From assembly GCA_024509875.1 (NCBI GenBank), contig JAMPIV010019840.1, positions 248,001-312,000 of the forward strand: 64,000 bases of DNA. The letters run 5' to 3'. The notes beneath the pieces are model-generated. The model did not search any database. It saw only the letters and a list, made by a program, of their open reading frames with translations, and was not told the origin of the DNA. The DNA comes from Oreohelix idahoensis (Eukaryota > Mollusca > Gastropoda > Stylommatophora > Oreohelicidae). Numbering within the stretch: the first letter of the stretch is position 1; each line of letters starts with the position of its first letter. Shown here piece by piece: positions 1 through 11,872 of the stretch. The position numbers and the translations under genes are program-made.

Positions 1-733
1 AAATTTCTTACGATAAAATTCACCATTTTTTTCGTACCTTAATAACAAAGCCTGCTTTAACATGTCATAATTGTCTTGGTCTTCTCTGTTCATTTTTGCG
101 AAGACTTCATAAGAAGTACCTCTCAGTCCCTGTGATAACTTTAAACTCCACCTCTCTCTCTCTCTCTAACCCATATGTAGTAGCTAATAACTCAAAACGT
201 CCGAGGTACCCCTCTATGTCATCGTCTTTCTCAACAAAATGGTCTAAATGAAACCCCATAGCTGATGTTGAGGCTCCCAGACTGGGCGTAGCATCTGAGG
301 CAAAAGGGCTGGCACCATTTTCAGGAGCCTGGCCTTGTAGCTCCAGCTCCCTTAGTCGTAATTCGTGCTCCCTTTGCAACCTTCTATCTTCTGCCTCCCT
401 TTCGGCAGTCAATCTTTTATCTTCTGCCTCCCTTTCGGCCTTTTTATCTTCTGCCTCCCTTTGCTGTCGTTTTTCTTCTGCCTCTAATGCTTTAGCCACC
501 TTGTCAGCCTCAATCTGCAGCCTCTTAGTCTCAGCCTCAATTTGTAACCTCTTCTCTTCAGCCAACCTTTCAGACTCTAATTTTCTTTCAGCCTCTTTTT
601 CTAATCTTCTTTCTTCCCGTTCAATATACTTATCACATTCAGCCGTTACATATTGAATTAAAACCTGACCATCCATTCCCATATCCTTTGCCGTTAGCAC
701 AGCAGCTGATCTGAATTTGGCTAGCTCCGCCAT
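1..733 (-). pseudogene. Partial Ty3/gypsy gag (element E0), cut by window edge
   Basis: This encodes the N-terminal half of a retrotransposon Gag, which would form the capsid particle. I start it at the Met of MAELAKFR (codon at 733), because it aligns with MAERVKLR of the Gag at 32132. After a short helical head come about 80 residues of charged coiled coil built from EAEEKR and REAEDKR units, then a capsid-like start (GFHLDHFVEKDDDIEGYLGRF). A CT/AG run near 155-170 breaks the frame. From there to base 1 another frame continues a SCAN-like capsid (SYEVFAKM, then DNYDMLKQALL). The rest lies beyond the window. The lineage is that of element D. Confidence 0.75.
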
Positions 734-997
734 ACTTTTTAGACAATTTAGCAATGAGCAAGATAAAATTTCCAACCACTAAAGTAATTCTAATTACTAT
801 AGTCTAAAATAATTCTAATTAGCCAGTTAACTAATTAATTATCACTGGCTGTGAAGATTCACCAACTTTTATTTTCACTTTTAATTTTAAGGGACACTTT
901 TAATTTTTATAATTTGTTCCCCTAATTTAATTCTCCCACCAGGAGATCCTAATATTATTGATAGGCTAATTATCCCGGGACAAGAGACCCCAATATA
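734..997 (-). other. Gag leader and primer-binding-site-like sequence of element E0
   Basis: This AT-rich untranslated leader lies between the gag start and the LTR. On the minus strand, 992 down to 972 reads TGGGGTCTCTTGTCCCGGGA, six bases or so inside the LTR end. It resembles the tRNA-Pro primer complement seen in element D with small insertions, so it may be a decayed tRNA-Pro-type site. The tRNA assignment is uncertain. Confidence 0.5.
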
Positions 998-1500
998 TGT
1001 AGTGGATTTGATGGTATTGTATGATTGTGATATTACCTAGTGTGATGCATGAGGTCAGCTGTGAAGGCTCCTGAGATAAATGTAGCTGTGAATTTACAGA
1101 AGGCCCTTCTTGCTACCACTACGACCTCACACCTATATTTTTTTACTAATGAATGTGGCTACGTTAAAATTCTAGGGTACTGATATGTAATATGTTGTGG
1201 TAGTTTACATACACACACACAGATATTTAATAAGTCTAATAATATTAATAAAAGGTTATAACACACTGAACTAACTCAAGCTGTGTAAAATTTTGATAGT
1301 AAATTTTCTTTAAGTTTATTTGTTCTGAACCAAGGTTTTATTTTGGTCAGAACATATAAAAGGTTTTGAAATTTTGAATAAAATGCATGAATATATGGCA
1401 TAATCAATGAAAAGTGTGTACATATGTAGTTTACAAGACTAGTTAATATTACTACTGTTTATAGTTGTAATTGATCTGGGAGAACGATTAATGGATGTGC
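998..1500 (-). repeat. 5' LTR (approximate extent) of element E0
   Basis: The LTR end is placed at 998, where the minus strand reads ...CCACTACA just before the primer-site-like sequence. The part at about 1035-1150 is homologous in reverse orientation to 17690-17860 (shared blocks: CAGCTGTGAAGG reversed, TTGCTACCAC, TTAACGTAG). The right end is not resolved. It is set at 1500 only because a different LTR-like unit appears to begin there. Confidence 0.45.
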
Positions 1501-1774
1501 TGTTGGGGTGGCCTCATCACTCCCTGTCTATGACGACTAAACATTGTCCATTTATTGATGGGAATATTGTTGGTGTGTTAGAAAATAAGTTGGTGAATTT
1601 CCAGCAGGCCAGACGCTCACGTATCTTGAATGAGTAGTTCTGATGCTGGAATCTGGTGCTGGAATCTGGTGGCCCCGCCTCTCCGTGCTTGGGGGCAATA
1701 AAAGGCTGCTCTGCCAAAAATTTTGACTGCACGGGTCCACTCTTGTATAATTCAACACATTATTTGACACCACA
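1501..1774 (+). repeat. Short solo LTR of a Mag/BEL-like element, with TTGGTGCC primer site
   Basis: A 274-bp unit starts TGTTGGGGTGGCC and ends TTTGACACCACA. It contains AATAAAA near 1698 and a TATA-like TATAATTC near 1747. It is followed directly by TTGGTGCCAAA (1775-1785), which matches the start of the primer site used by several BEL and Mag-type LTR elements. The short LTR length fits those groups. No coding region of that lineage follows. 1786-1986 shows nothing recognisable before the LTR of element A begins. Confidence 0.45.
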
Positions 1775-1986
1775 TTGGTGCCAAATAAAAAAAACTCACA
1801 GTTCTGAAATAAAAGTATTGGTCATGTGTCAGAATTCCATCCTCTAAACCATTTCTGCACACAACTCTACACACAACAACACCACATAGACGGGTCAGAT
1901 CTCTCTGACCATACAGCACATCTTACCAAGTTGGTTTCACATAGGATAAGTTCCCCCAGACTACATATTCTGAAATATGTTCATTA

Positions 1987-3104
1987 TGATCACTGGCCCA
2001 AGACAGTTTACATGTTGTTAGATGTGTAGTGCGAGCGTATGATGAGTTGAGTGTGGGTGCGAATGAAGACGCGAATGTGTTTAGGCTCGTATAGATGTAG
2101 ATCCTGCAACCCATACTCTCACATGCAGTAATCAAGGATGCTTTGACACTGCAGGCATGTTTCAAGACATTTATTGACGGGAACACACATAGTATCAACA
2201 GGAACAGTCAGTGTAACAAGGTCATGCTGACCTGACATCGATAGGTATACATTTGGCATTCAAAAAGGTAAACATCAGAATAGACGTGCATGGTCAATAG
2301 CAAAGTTCTTCAATAATGACAGTTCGTAGCGTCGCCCTTGGCGTCTCTGACTAAACGCGTCAGATGCCTTAGTTACCTTGACACATAGGTGCAACTTGGC
2401 ACTCCCGCCAATTGCACATATCAGGCTGTAGTATAATAGCCGAAAGCACAGGCCTCGTTCTGACGTCGGCCGTGTACTTCTGTTAAATAGGTTATCATCA
2501 ACCCTGCAGTAATACTTATTGTAGATAGAAGTTCCGCCAATCTGCGGCTCCCACAATATATCTTCGTCACTGGATTTCTGGACAATATAAGACTAACAGT
2601 CTTGGATGGCTACCTCGAGCACAAATATATAAGTTCTGAAATGGCGGATCCGTGAACTGCTGTTCACCCTAGGTAATCCTTTACATGTTCTGCCACCGAA
2701 AAGCGTAATAATGCATAAAGGTCGGTATTACCTGGTAAATGAATCCTCAGAACTACACAAGGAATTCTGTCGTCATCCCGACGCACAGAGATTCACTGGG
2801 GAAAACTGCCATAGCAGTTACTTCGAAGATTCTCCCCGAAAAACAATGGACTCTTGGTCCCTTCAGAAAAACAGGACCTCCCGGCTTCCCGGAAGTATAT
2901 CTCACTCCCGCTTAAAAAAACCTTCCCATAGGCCTACGCCCGAACTGACAACCTCTGACCCTAAAGGTCAAACACAATGAATGAATAAACAAGGGAAGAC
3001 AACCCCTAATCAACCTGACATCGCAGGTAAAGACACAATTATACTTATGATACAAACATAAGCAAATAACTTGACAGATGACTCCGTCGAAAATGACAGC
3101 AACA
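1987..3104 (-). repeat. 3' LTR of element A
   Basis: On the minus strand it runs from TGTTGCTGTC at 3104 to ...GGCCAGTGATCA at 1987. The first end is fixed by the adjacent G-rich tract and by its likeness to the TGTTACG start of element B. The region 1987-2969 is repeated at 10033-11014. The last ~135 bp (2970-3104) are absent from the 5' copy, which is truncated there. Confidence 0.8.
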
Positions 3105-3119
3105 TTACTACCACCCCCC
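3105..3119 (-). promoter_or_regulatory. Polypurine tract of element A
   Basis: The minus strand reads AGGGGGGGTGGTAGTAA immediately upstream of TGTTG. Its position matches the tracts of element B (GGGAGGGTGCGGTAA) and element C (GGCGGGAAGGGAATAT). In LTR elements this tract primes plus-strand DNA synthesis. Confidence 0.65.
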
Positions 3120-3545
3120 TGTAAAAAAAAAAAAATGCAATTTTTTTTTTTTTTTTTTAATATGTTCATGAGCAAGATAGCACCAGTATCACTTCTGTGC
3201 TCATGCAAACAATGAACCTAATATCAGGTACAATAGAAGAGGGTACAAATCATCTCCCAACATAAGAGAAAATATTTCCTTTAAACCAAACAAACTAAGG
3301 GATACCATTCAAGAAACCTAAGTTGCTGGCAATACCAATCATATATCAAACATTACTAAATAATATAATCATAGCAATATACAAATGTCAATGCTATTTT
3401 AGCAACATATCACTGATGGATGGACAAAATGAAATTTGTTAAATTATCTAAACATCATCCAAATACATTTGTATTACAACATATTATGATATTAAGGACA
3501 GACCTAAGTCTGAAAATATATCAGGAAAAAACTAGGACACAAGAT
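3120..3545. other. 3' untranslated region of element A
   Basis: AT-rich sequence lies between the RNase H end and the polypurine tract. It includes an A-run (about 3124-3135) next to a T-run (about 3139-3158). No coding or RNA feature is visible. Confidence 0.6.
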
Positions 3546-5122
3546 TTAACTGGAATCATGTGGGCATCTAGACAATATGTCCGCCATCACATTATCCGAA
3601 CCACGGATAGCTCGCACCGTGAAATGGAAAGGCTGAAGAGCAATAGCATAACGAGTAGATCTCGAGCTCTTCAAATCCTTACTTTGCATAGCCGTAAGAG
3701 CTTTTTGGTCGGTTTCCATAAAGAAATGCGCGCCCAGAAGGAACCTTTGTAGCTTAAGAATGGACCAAACCATAGCCAACAATTCACGGTCCAAAACCGA
3801 GTAATTCCTTTCTGCCGCATTCAGCTTCCTAGAAATATACATTACAGGATGCAGAGTTCCTGAATATTCCTGCATTAGTGCCGCTCCAATGCCAGTGGAA
3901 GAGGCATCACTACGAAGGACAAAAGTCTTATCAATCGTCGGTAGTCTTAAGATAGGATGAGATGAGAACAAATTCTTAACCTGATCCAATGAAGATTGGC
4001 ATTCTTGGGACCAACGCACCATATTAGGAGAACCTTTTTTCAATAACGTTGAAAGTGGTGCCATAATGGAGGACAGATTCTCAATGAATCTTCCATAGAA
4101 TTGTATCAATCCCAAGAGACTACGCACTTGCTTTTTTGTCTTCGGAACCGAGATATTTAATATCTTTGAAATGTTTTGGTCCTCTGTCTTCAACAGACCA
4201 TGACCAACTCGATGACCTAGGAAGGAAATTTCACTAAACCCAACAAAAGCTTTAGAGGGTTTAGCAGTCAAATCTATGCTCACGTAGAGTAGATAGCAAT
4301 TCCTTCAGACCCACATAGTGTTCTTCCCAAGTATCGCTGAAAAGACAGATGTCGTCTAAATATGCAATGACATCTGCACGATCTGATAGAATTCGTCGCA
4401 TCATGCGCACGAAAGTCGCTGGGGCGTTCATAAGCCCGAAAGGCATAAAATTCCATTGAAACAGACCCCTAGGTGTCGAAAAAAGCAGTGAGAGGTTTGG
4501 CGTGTTCCGTCAATGGGACTTGCCAATAACCTTTCGACAAGTCTAGTTTAGTAAAGAATTTAGCTTTAGAAAGTCTAATAAGTAGATCATCTAATAACGG
4601 CATAGGTTCAGCATCGAACTTCGTAACTTGATTTAATTTGCGATAATCAACGCAAAGACGTATGTTATTGTCTTTCTTTCGAACAATAACTATCGACGAA
4701 GAATAAGCTGAAGTGGATGGTTCAATTATTTGTAGTTGAATCATTTCATCCAATTCTTTCTCGACTTGTGCTTGAAAATGAATAGGTATTGGGTATGGTC
4801 TTACTCTGATCGGATTACGATCAGTAAGTATGATGTCATGTTCTATGACATCTGTGTGTCCAGGAATGTCGGTAAGGACATCCTGATATGATTGTAACGT
4901 AGAGGATACTTGACGCTGTTCCTCAAAAGACAAGTTGGAAGAGACTGTAACGTCTCTCCACGATTCCGTTGAAGTAAGTGGAATCGTAGGAAGAGGTAAG
5001 TTCACGTCAGAAAAAAATAGTTTCCTCATCCTGTATAACGGACAGGGATGAGATGTGACCATGTTGAACTGGAGAGTCGTCCGTCGCCTGGAAAATAGGC
5101 TGTAAATAGTCTGGACGTTCAA
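3546..5122 (-). pseudogene. RT-RNase H part of element A pol, frame-broken
   Basis: Three overlapping or abutting frames cover one domain string. 4469-5122 holds the RT N-half (VDYRKLNQVTKFD, then TKLDLSKGYWQVP). 4261-4446 holds the catalytic loop (VIAYLDDICLFS). 3546-4283 holds the RT connection (FLGHRVGHGLLKTED) and RNase H (LRSDASSTGIG, VLDRELLAM, GSDNVMADILSR). One break lies next to an A6 run near 4480. It is closely similar in amino acids to element B throughout. RT follows integrase, as in Gmr1-like elements. Confidence 0.88.
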
Positions 5123-7691
5123 TAAACTCTGTTAGCATATTTATATGGAAGGTTTTATGCCTTCCATCCACATCGACAATATAGTCGACATCAGAAATTT
5201 TCGAGACTATAGTGTATGGACCCTTCCAAGAAATGAGAAGTCTATTCTCTCTTGAGGGCAGTAAGACATATGCTTTGTCTCCAGGACAAAGTTGACGTAG
5301 GCGTCTTTTCTTATTAGCAAATCGCCTAGCTTTTTCTTTCGCAAATTCGGAAGATGAAGTTGCTAACCTGCACGATTCGATAATCTTTTCTCTAAGAGCT
5401 ATAACATATTCATATGACGATTGTGTATCATCGTCGATATTATCGGAAGTTATCAAATCGTGTAACAAGGACATTGGCCCGCGCGGTTGCGCGCCAAAGA
5501 CAAGTTCGAAAGGAGAAAACCCTGTATGCTCGTTGGGAACCTCTCTATAGGCAAAGAGGACTGCAGGTAAAACCCTGTCCCAATCTTCAGGATGATCCTC
5601 CGTTATCTTGCCAAGTAAGTTCTTTAGTGTCCTGTTAAGACGTTCTACCAATCCATTGGACATTGGATGATAAATACTACTGAGAGACCTTTTAATGTCT
5701 AGCGTAGCCATTACCTGAGACATAACGTCCGAAATTAACTGAGTGCCGTGATCCGACAGTATTTCTCCGGGGAATCCCAGACGAGAAAATACGAGCCAAA
5801 GAGCATCAGCGATATCGACAGTTGATATGCTCTTCAGAGGAATAGCCTCTGGCCAACGCGTGCACATGTCCACGCAAGTGAGGATAAATTGGTGTCCTCT
5901 GGCTGACTTAATTTTGAACGGACCAATGATGTCTATAGCCATTTTCTGAAACGGCCGAATCGGAATATCTGCAGCCTGAATAGGAGCAGCATGTCTCGGA
6001 CCCCTAGACTTGACCTCTTGACAAATTTTGCAAGATCGGCAATAAATTCGGATGTCTTTATTCACGAATGGCCAAAAGAATGACGCAAGGACTCTAGTTT
6101 TAGTTCTGGAAAAACCCATGTGTCCCGCACACTGAGAATCGTGTGCATGCCGAAGAATTAAGGCTCTCATACACTTAGGCACAAGAATTTGCGAGTGCAT
6201 AGACTTGTCCGAGTGTTGTACCATTCGTACCAATATACCATTCTTCATAGTGATATACGATTTGTGATTCGTATTTTGATTGGGATCCCCTTTCTTTGCA
6301 AGAAGGAAGTATTTCTTCAAAGAAGGATCCTCTTCTTGACGTTTAACAAACGAGTCATGGGAAATCACCAAGTGCTCGTCTTGGCTATCAACTTCATTAC
6401 TATTATCAGATGAAGTTGGGGGATTAAGAGCTTGAGCTCTTGTCACCACTGCATTGACCGTTTGAATGTTTCTTTCTTCCCAACTAGAAATTTGTTGCGG
6501 GGTGCATTCCTTAACCCCATGAATACGACCGATTATAAGATCCGCAATAGGATTAGGAAGAAGACATGCATGGACATCTCCTGTGAAGAAAGGAGTGTCA
6601 ATCCTAATAATAGCAGTAGGATAGCTTTCCATAGTACCACCAAATGTAACACATTTGATTGTTTTTCCAGTGGCACAGCAAGGATCTATCAGAGACTCCT
6701 TAACCCCGACGGTAGTACATCCCGAATCGAAAAGTACTGAGACTAGCCTATCATTTATTAGACCTTTATGTAAGATGAGAGATCCTCTCCCATCATGCGC
6801 AACTGTAGCAGGTAGAGCAGGAAGAGGGTGACCACAACTTAGCGTAGATACAGTTGATGAGTCAAACAATGTTAAGCATTGGGGGCATTCAGTTGCTCTC
6901 CCAAAATCGAAAGCACAACCAGTGATAGCCCTAGAGTTACCACTATCATTTACTGTATTACAGGCTCCATCAAACTCTTGTTGCGCAGAGTTTGCCTGTT
7001 GGTAAGGTCTTTTTTTGTTAAACCTAGGTCTACCTCGATTATCATTTCCCCTGTAATTATTTCGACTATCATTTCCCCTGTAATTGTTATCATATTGCCT
7101 ATTGTAATCATCATTCCGGTTTGAATCCCGGTTTCTAAATTCACCATCGTCATAATCTTGACGTCGAGAATGATTACCTCGAAAATTTGAATAGTTATTA
7201 TTTGGATAGCCTTTACGAAAGTGTCTCAAATTATTACCACTAAAATTACGAGAACTACCATCTTGTCTCCACTGCATAGACGAAGAACCATCATGTGTTG
7301 GATTACTCCGCTTCTGAGTGTAATTTTGATTACTTCCCCTATTCCAATTTTGTTGAGCACCCTGAAATTTTTTTCTGAAATTAGGGCCATATGGTGTTGC
7401 CGAAGCAGCTGGCAACCCTTCTTTCACTTTAGAATTGCTAACTGTAGCATGGGGATGTGCTGTGGCATACTGACAACAGTATTCCTCCATTTCTTTTAAG
7501 TTTTTAGGCTTACGCTCATGAAGGAATGCAAGAAAAGAATCATTAACAGATGACAAAACCTTATCTCGCAATAATAAGTCCATTAGACCTTCATATGTTT
7601 TCTCAATCTGAGACAACTCAACCCATCGTGTAAATGTACGACGTATCTTTGTAACAAAATCAGAGAAATCTACTCCATTTTCTGGCAACAT
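5007..7691 (-). pseudogene. Gag C-terminus, protease and integrase of element A
   Basis: An 894-codon open stretch begins inside the capsid (MLPENGVDFSDF). It runs through an N/R/G-rich nucleocapsid-like zone, then a CPQC...LSCGHPLP Cys/His motif. The aspartic protease follows (SVLFDSGCTTVGV, LIIGRIHGV), then integrase: HHCC-type finger (HAHDSQCAGHMG, CRSCKICQ), catalytic AIDIIGPF, LSDHGTQ and NGLVERLNR, and a C-terminal GPY module (ISWKGPYTIV). It ends at an A7 run near 5010, just before RT. The intact paralogue is the element B frame. Confidence 0.88.
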
Positions 7692-7695
7692 TGTC

Positions 7696-8429
7696 CTAAA
7701 GACGAAGACGATAGTCTTCTTGTTTTAATTGGTATTTCTTTAGTAATGCTGCCCTGACAACATCATAATTAGTCCTCTCATGTTCGTCTATTGTCATAAG
7801 AGTAGTCACTGTGTCACCTGTAAAAAATGGCATCAGTTGTTCAACATATTTTTCCTTTTTTATGTTATGCGTATCGCACAAAAATTGGAATCTATCTAGA
7901 TAATCTGCTACGTCATCCTTTAAAGGATTGAAATGAGGCAATTTAATCCTACTAACAAACTCCTTTGTCGTACTCGAAGTTGTTTGCTGAGCACCCGTAC
8001 TCGCCAATTTCAATTTCTCTAACTCCAAAATTGCGAGTTTTTCATCAAGTTCCATCTTCTGTTTTCTTTCCTCATGTTCCATTTTTCTAATTTCAGCCTC
8101 AGCAGCAGCTTGAAGTTTTTTTTCCTCTGCAGCAGCTTGAGCTTGAATTTTTTTGTCTTCCATTTCCATCTGGAATTTTCTTTCATCAGCTTGAGCTTTT
8201 CTCTCTCCTCAGCCTCTCTTTGATACCTTCTTTCTTCAAGTTCTAATCTTCTATTCTCAGCTTCTAGCTTCTTTAGTTCAGCTTCTGCTTTCAATTTAAT
8301 TTCCTCTTTTTGTTTCTTTTCTTCTGACTTTAATGCAATGGCGAATTGAGCAGATGAATATTCTTCCAATTCTTTACCAGACTTACCAAGGGTCAACCCT
8401 TGCTGGATGAAGAAATCCAATGTAGACAT
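7696..8429 (-). pseudogene. Gag N-terminus of element A, frame-broken
   Basis: The start is MSTLDFFIQQG at 8429, homologous to MSTLEYFIEQG of element B. A charged coiled coil (EEKKQKEE, RRLELEER) then runs on. The frame shifts near 8190 into 7696-8169, which carries the rest of the coil and the capsid start (FVSRIKLPHFNPLKDDVADYLDRF). A one-base insertion near 7693 relative to B produces the stop before MLPENG. Confidence 0.85.
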
Positions 8430-8482
8430 TCTGTCTAATGAGATCAGAAACCTGAAAAAAATTAAATAAATAAATTACCTTA

Positions 8483-8749
8483 TCCCACTTCAATGGGAGA
8501 CAAGTCTGAAATGCTAGACTTGTATACTCACTTCACTTTATTTTACTGTCTTAGTCTTAGACAAAGACTTTGTATGTTCCTCTTGTTTATAATGTACCCA
8601 AAAAATCACTTGAGTACCTGTGGGAAAAAAAAATTCCCTTATATCCCACTCACTATGGGCACAAGTCTTTTTTTATAAAGAACTTGAATATGTATTTACT
8701 ACCTTGTCTCAATCTTTGTAGATAACAAGTCTTTTATCAAAGAACTTGT
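8483..8749 (-). promoter_or_regulatory. Repeated two-hairpin motif in the gag leader of element A
   Basis: TCCCA at 8483-8487 pairs with TGGGA at 8494-8498. Directly after, ACAAGTC at 8500-8506 pairs with GACTTGT at 8517-8523. A second copy has CCCA/TGGG (8645-8648, 8656-8659) and CAAGT/ACTTG (8662-8666, 8682-8686). A third ACAAGT/ACTTGT pair lies at 8725-8730 and 8744-8749. The same pairing pattern occurs upstream of gag in elements B and E. Its role is unknown; packaging, dimerisation or translation control are possible. Confidence 0.55.
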
Positions 8750-10032
8750 ATAAATATCTTATATAATATTATTTAACAAACTCTATATGAAGAGTCTACC
8801 TTATCAATAATATCAAAACATGACCAAGTATGTGTATGTAGACTGTGCATGACAGTAATGTAGTACAACAACCAAAAAAAAAATACAAAGACAAAAATAC
8901 AAAACAATACAAATGGCAACACTGTTTTAACCAAAAATGTGTAGAGAAATACACAAGAAAGGAGAGACCTACAGAATACAAACAAAACAAATCGAAAATC
9001 AAAACTGAAAAACAGACAAAATATTACAAAAACAACGTTAAGTACAATTACATCACAGCTAACATCAATAGCGACCAATTGTCACTAGCAAATTTCCAAA
9101 TTAAGAAAATTTGCACCTACAGACCGCTTACAGTAAGCCTCGATCAAGTGGCATATTTACCGTAAGACCCACCAACCGAAAAACCCGCAGAAAAATACAC
9201 CAAAAACAGTAGAAGTGACATAAACATATAGCAATCAATTTCAATGTGTTGCAGAACAAGTTCAGTCACAGCTGAAACTAAAATAAATTTCTTGCTCCTT
9301 GCGAACACAGAAACGAAATGTCAAACGCGCACTGAACGTCAAATCCACTGTAACATAAAGTATTCACGAACCAAAGTTACTATGACCTTCTCAAATTAGG
9401 GCTTGCACATTGAATGTTTACAATTTCACGTACTGTTTACAGACACTTGACCTCCAACAATGTAGCTTGAATGCTCTGACCTAGAAAAGTCTGTTGTTGA
9501 ATGAAACGTGTCACAACCCGCAGTACTGTTTACAATAGGAACCCGCCTTCTATGCAGTTATGGTCCACGTAGCAAATGCCTAGTAGTTCACTTCAGTACT
9601 TGTCTTGTTATGCTTTATGTAGCATTATAATATAAATGCTCGTACTGTTTATTTGTGTCAACCGTTGATGACCTATATCTGTCCTGTTGTAGCCAAAACT
9701 TGCAAGTGTAGAATTAGCGTTGTGTGTTACGGCTGTCCCGTGTGTAGCTTAGACCCACAGATCAGAAGTGTAATGTGTACTTGTCCTTCTTGTAACTTTC
9801 TCGACAAAACTGGAGACATCATACATGTAACAGCCAACCAGGAATGTAAATTTCTGGATCCATAAATGTCAACAATAATGTCAAATGCTCGCTCTGTTCT
9901 TTTTAAACCCACAGATCTGGTCCATCAGAAATGTAAGTTTCTAGGCCACATTGGCGACAAGAAATGTATCATAAGAGCCCACGTAACTGGTCCACCAGAA
10001 ATGTAACTGTCTTTTTTTTTTTCTTGTTGAGG
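8750..10032 (-). other. Rest of element A leader, with primer-site-like repeats
   Basis: This is non-coding AT-rich leader. Near the LTR a short motif recurs in diverged form: CCAGGAATGTAAATTTCTGG around 9838, CATCAGAAATGTAAGTTTCTA around 9922, and CACCAGAAATGTAACTG around 9994. On the minus strand 9997-9982 reads TGGTGGACCAGTTACG, like the candidate primer sites of B and C. A T-rich stretch separates it from the LTR by 35 bp, so its function as a primer site is doubtful here. Confidence 0.45.
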
Positions 10033-11014
10033 TGATCACTGGCCCAAGACAGTTTACATGTTGTTAGATGTGTAGTGCGAGCGTATGATGAGTTGAGTGT
10101 GGGTGCGAATGAAGACGCGAATGTGTTTAGGCTCGTATAGATGTAGATCCTGCAACCCATACTCTCACATGCAGTAATCAAGGATGCTTTGACACTGCAG
10201 GCATGTTTCAAGACATTTATTGACGGGAACACACATAGTATCAACAGGAACAGTCAGTGTAACAAGGTCATGCTGACCTGACATCGATAGGTATACATTT
10301 GGCATTCAAAAAGGTAAACATCAGAATAGACGTGCATGGTCAATAGCAAAGTTCTTCAATAATGACAGTTCGTAGCGTCGCCCTTGGCGTCTCTGACTAA
10401 ACGCGTCAGATGCCTTAGTTACCTTGACACATAGGTGCAACTTGGCACTCCCGCCAATTGCACATATCAGGCTGTAGTATAATAGCCGAAAGCACAGGCC
10501 TCGTTCTGACGTCGGCCGTGTACTTCTGTTAAATAGGTTATCATCAACCCTGCAGTAATACTTATTGTAGATAGAAGTTCCGCCAATCTGCGGCTCCCAC
10601 AATATATCTTCGTCACTGGATTTCTGGACAATATAAGACTAACAGTCTTGGATGGCTACCTCGAGCACAAATATATAAGTTCTGAAATGGCGGATCCGTG
10701 AACTGCTGTTCACCCTAGGTAATCCTTTACATGTTCTGCCACCGAAAAGCGTAATAATGCATAAAGGTCGGTATTACCTGGTAAATGAATCCTCAGAACT
10801 ACACAAGGAATTCTGTCGTCATCCCGACGCACAGAGATTCACTGGGGAAAACTGCCATAGCAGTTACTTCGAAGATTCTCCCCGAAAAACAATGGACTCT
10901 TGGTCCCTTCAGAAAAACAGGACCTCCCGGCTTCCCGGAAGTATATCTCACTCCCGCTTAAAAAACCTTCCCATAGGCCTACGCCCGAACTGACAACCTC
11001 TGACCCTAAAGGTC
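10033..11014 (-). repeat. 5' LTR of element A, 5'-truncated
   Basis: This is a near-exact copy of 1987-2969. It ends at ...GTGATCA on the minus strand next to the leader. Homology stops at 11014, where the 3' copy continues for about 135 bp more, so the promoter-proximal end has been lost or replaced. Confidence 0.85.
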
Positions 11015-11872
11015 CCAACTCTGCCGTCCCCTACACAATTTTGCCTTTAAAGTTATTTTTAGCCACAATTCTCCACCACATTCCCTTCCTTTCATTCCAA
11101 CTAGATTTTAGCACTTGACTCTCAAGGTCGCAGTTTTTGAAAATTAGTGACATTGTTTGTTTCAATGCAGTCGCTCGCTGATATGAACAACACAGTCTTT
11201 TGTCAATATCTTTCTTATTATCTATCCGTCTGTATTAATGAAAGCATATTATTTCACTGCTCAAGATGGGCCATCAGGCCAGCTAGGTTTTATATTCCTA
11301 ACATTATTATTAAGAAAAAGTTACTTTTCAAGGTTAGTTGGTTTTTTTAAAAATATTTTCGAGCATCTTCTGTAATGCGTTTGCCGCTGAATTCAAATAA
11401 ACGGACTAAGTTATCGCAAAAGCGTCCAAGAAATGGCTGTTGCGTATAATAGCTAAGGTCCTTTTTGTCGATTTCTTTACCTTGTGTCAACTTGGGGACG
11501 TGAATTTTTTTCCTTTCCCCCCCAATTGCGTCTTTTTAGCCTTGCTAGTTTCAAGCACATGTTCAGTCATATTTTTTTCTTTTGATCTCCGTTCTCATCC
11601 CGTTCCAAGGGTAAATGTTTTGCCTTCACGTCTAACAAGTTAATTTCCATGGCGGGTGGTGACCCGCGGCGTGGGCGATCATGTCTGCTAGTAGCTTACG
11701 CATTAGTTTTTATCCCTACATTTTATCTTTGGAGATATTTTAACGTTATATCACGGTTAATTTTATCACAGTATCGTCCATAGGCTATACTGGCCATCAC
11801 TGTTGCTGTTATATAATATTATTGTTGCAAAACTGTTATTGGGATTTGTACAGCTGTCGTGGTATGAAGTGA
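11015..11872. other. Unassigned non-coding DNA
   Basis: No open frame, repeat or RNA feature that I recognise. The sequence is T-rich in the first half and does not match the 3' LTR continuation expected if element A were complete. Confidence 0.4.

Larger units (their letters stand above)
1987..11014 (-). mobile_element. Element A: degenerate Gmr1-like Ty3/gypsy retrotransposon
   Basis: This LTR element is read on the minus strand: 5' LTR at 10033-11014, leader, gag, protease, integrase, RT, RNase H, polypurine tract, 3' LTR at 1987-3104. Integrase lies upstream of RT, which is the arrangement of the Gmr1 group of Ty3/gypsy elements. At least four frame breaks make it non-coding as a whole. 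The 5' LTR lacks its first ~130 bp, so no target duplication can be read. The shared part of the LTRs is almost identical, including two 93-codon stretches that translate identically (2275-2556 and 10321-10602). Confidence 0.88.

Noticed and set aside
2275..2556. 93-codon frame identical to 10321-10602
   Set aside because: Both lie inside LTR A on the same strand; identity reflects the LTR pair, and no protein motif is present.
8773..9165. Hydrophobic minus-strand frames and a Lys-rich plus-strand frame
   Set aside because: They are opposite readings of A-rich leader sequence in element A.
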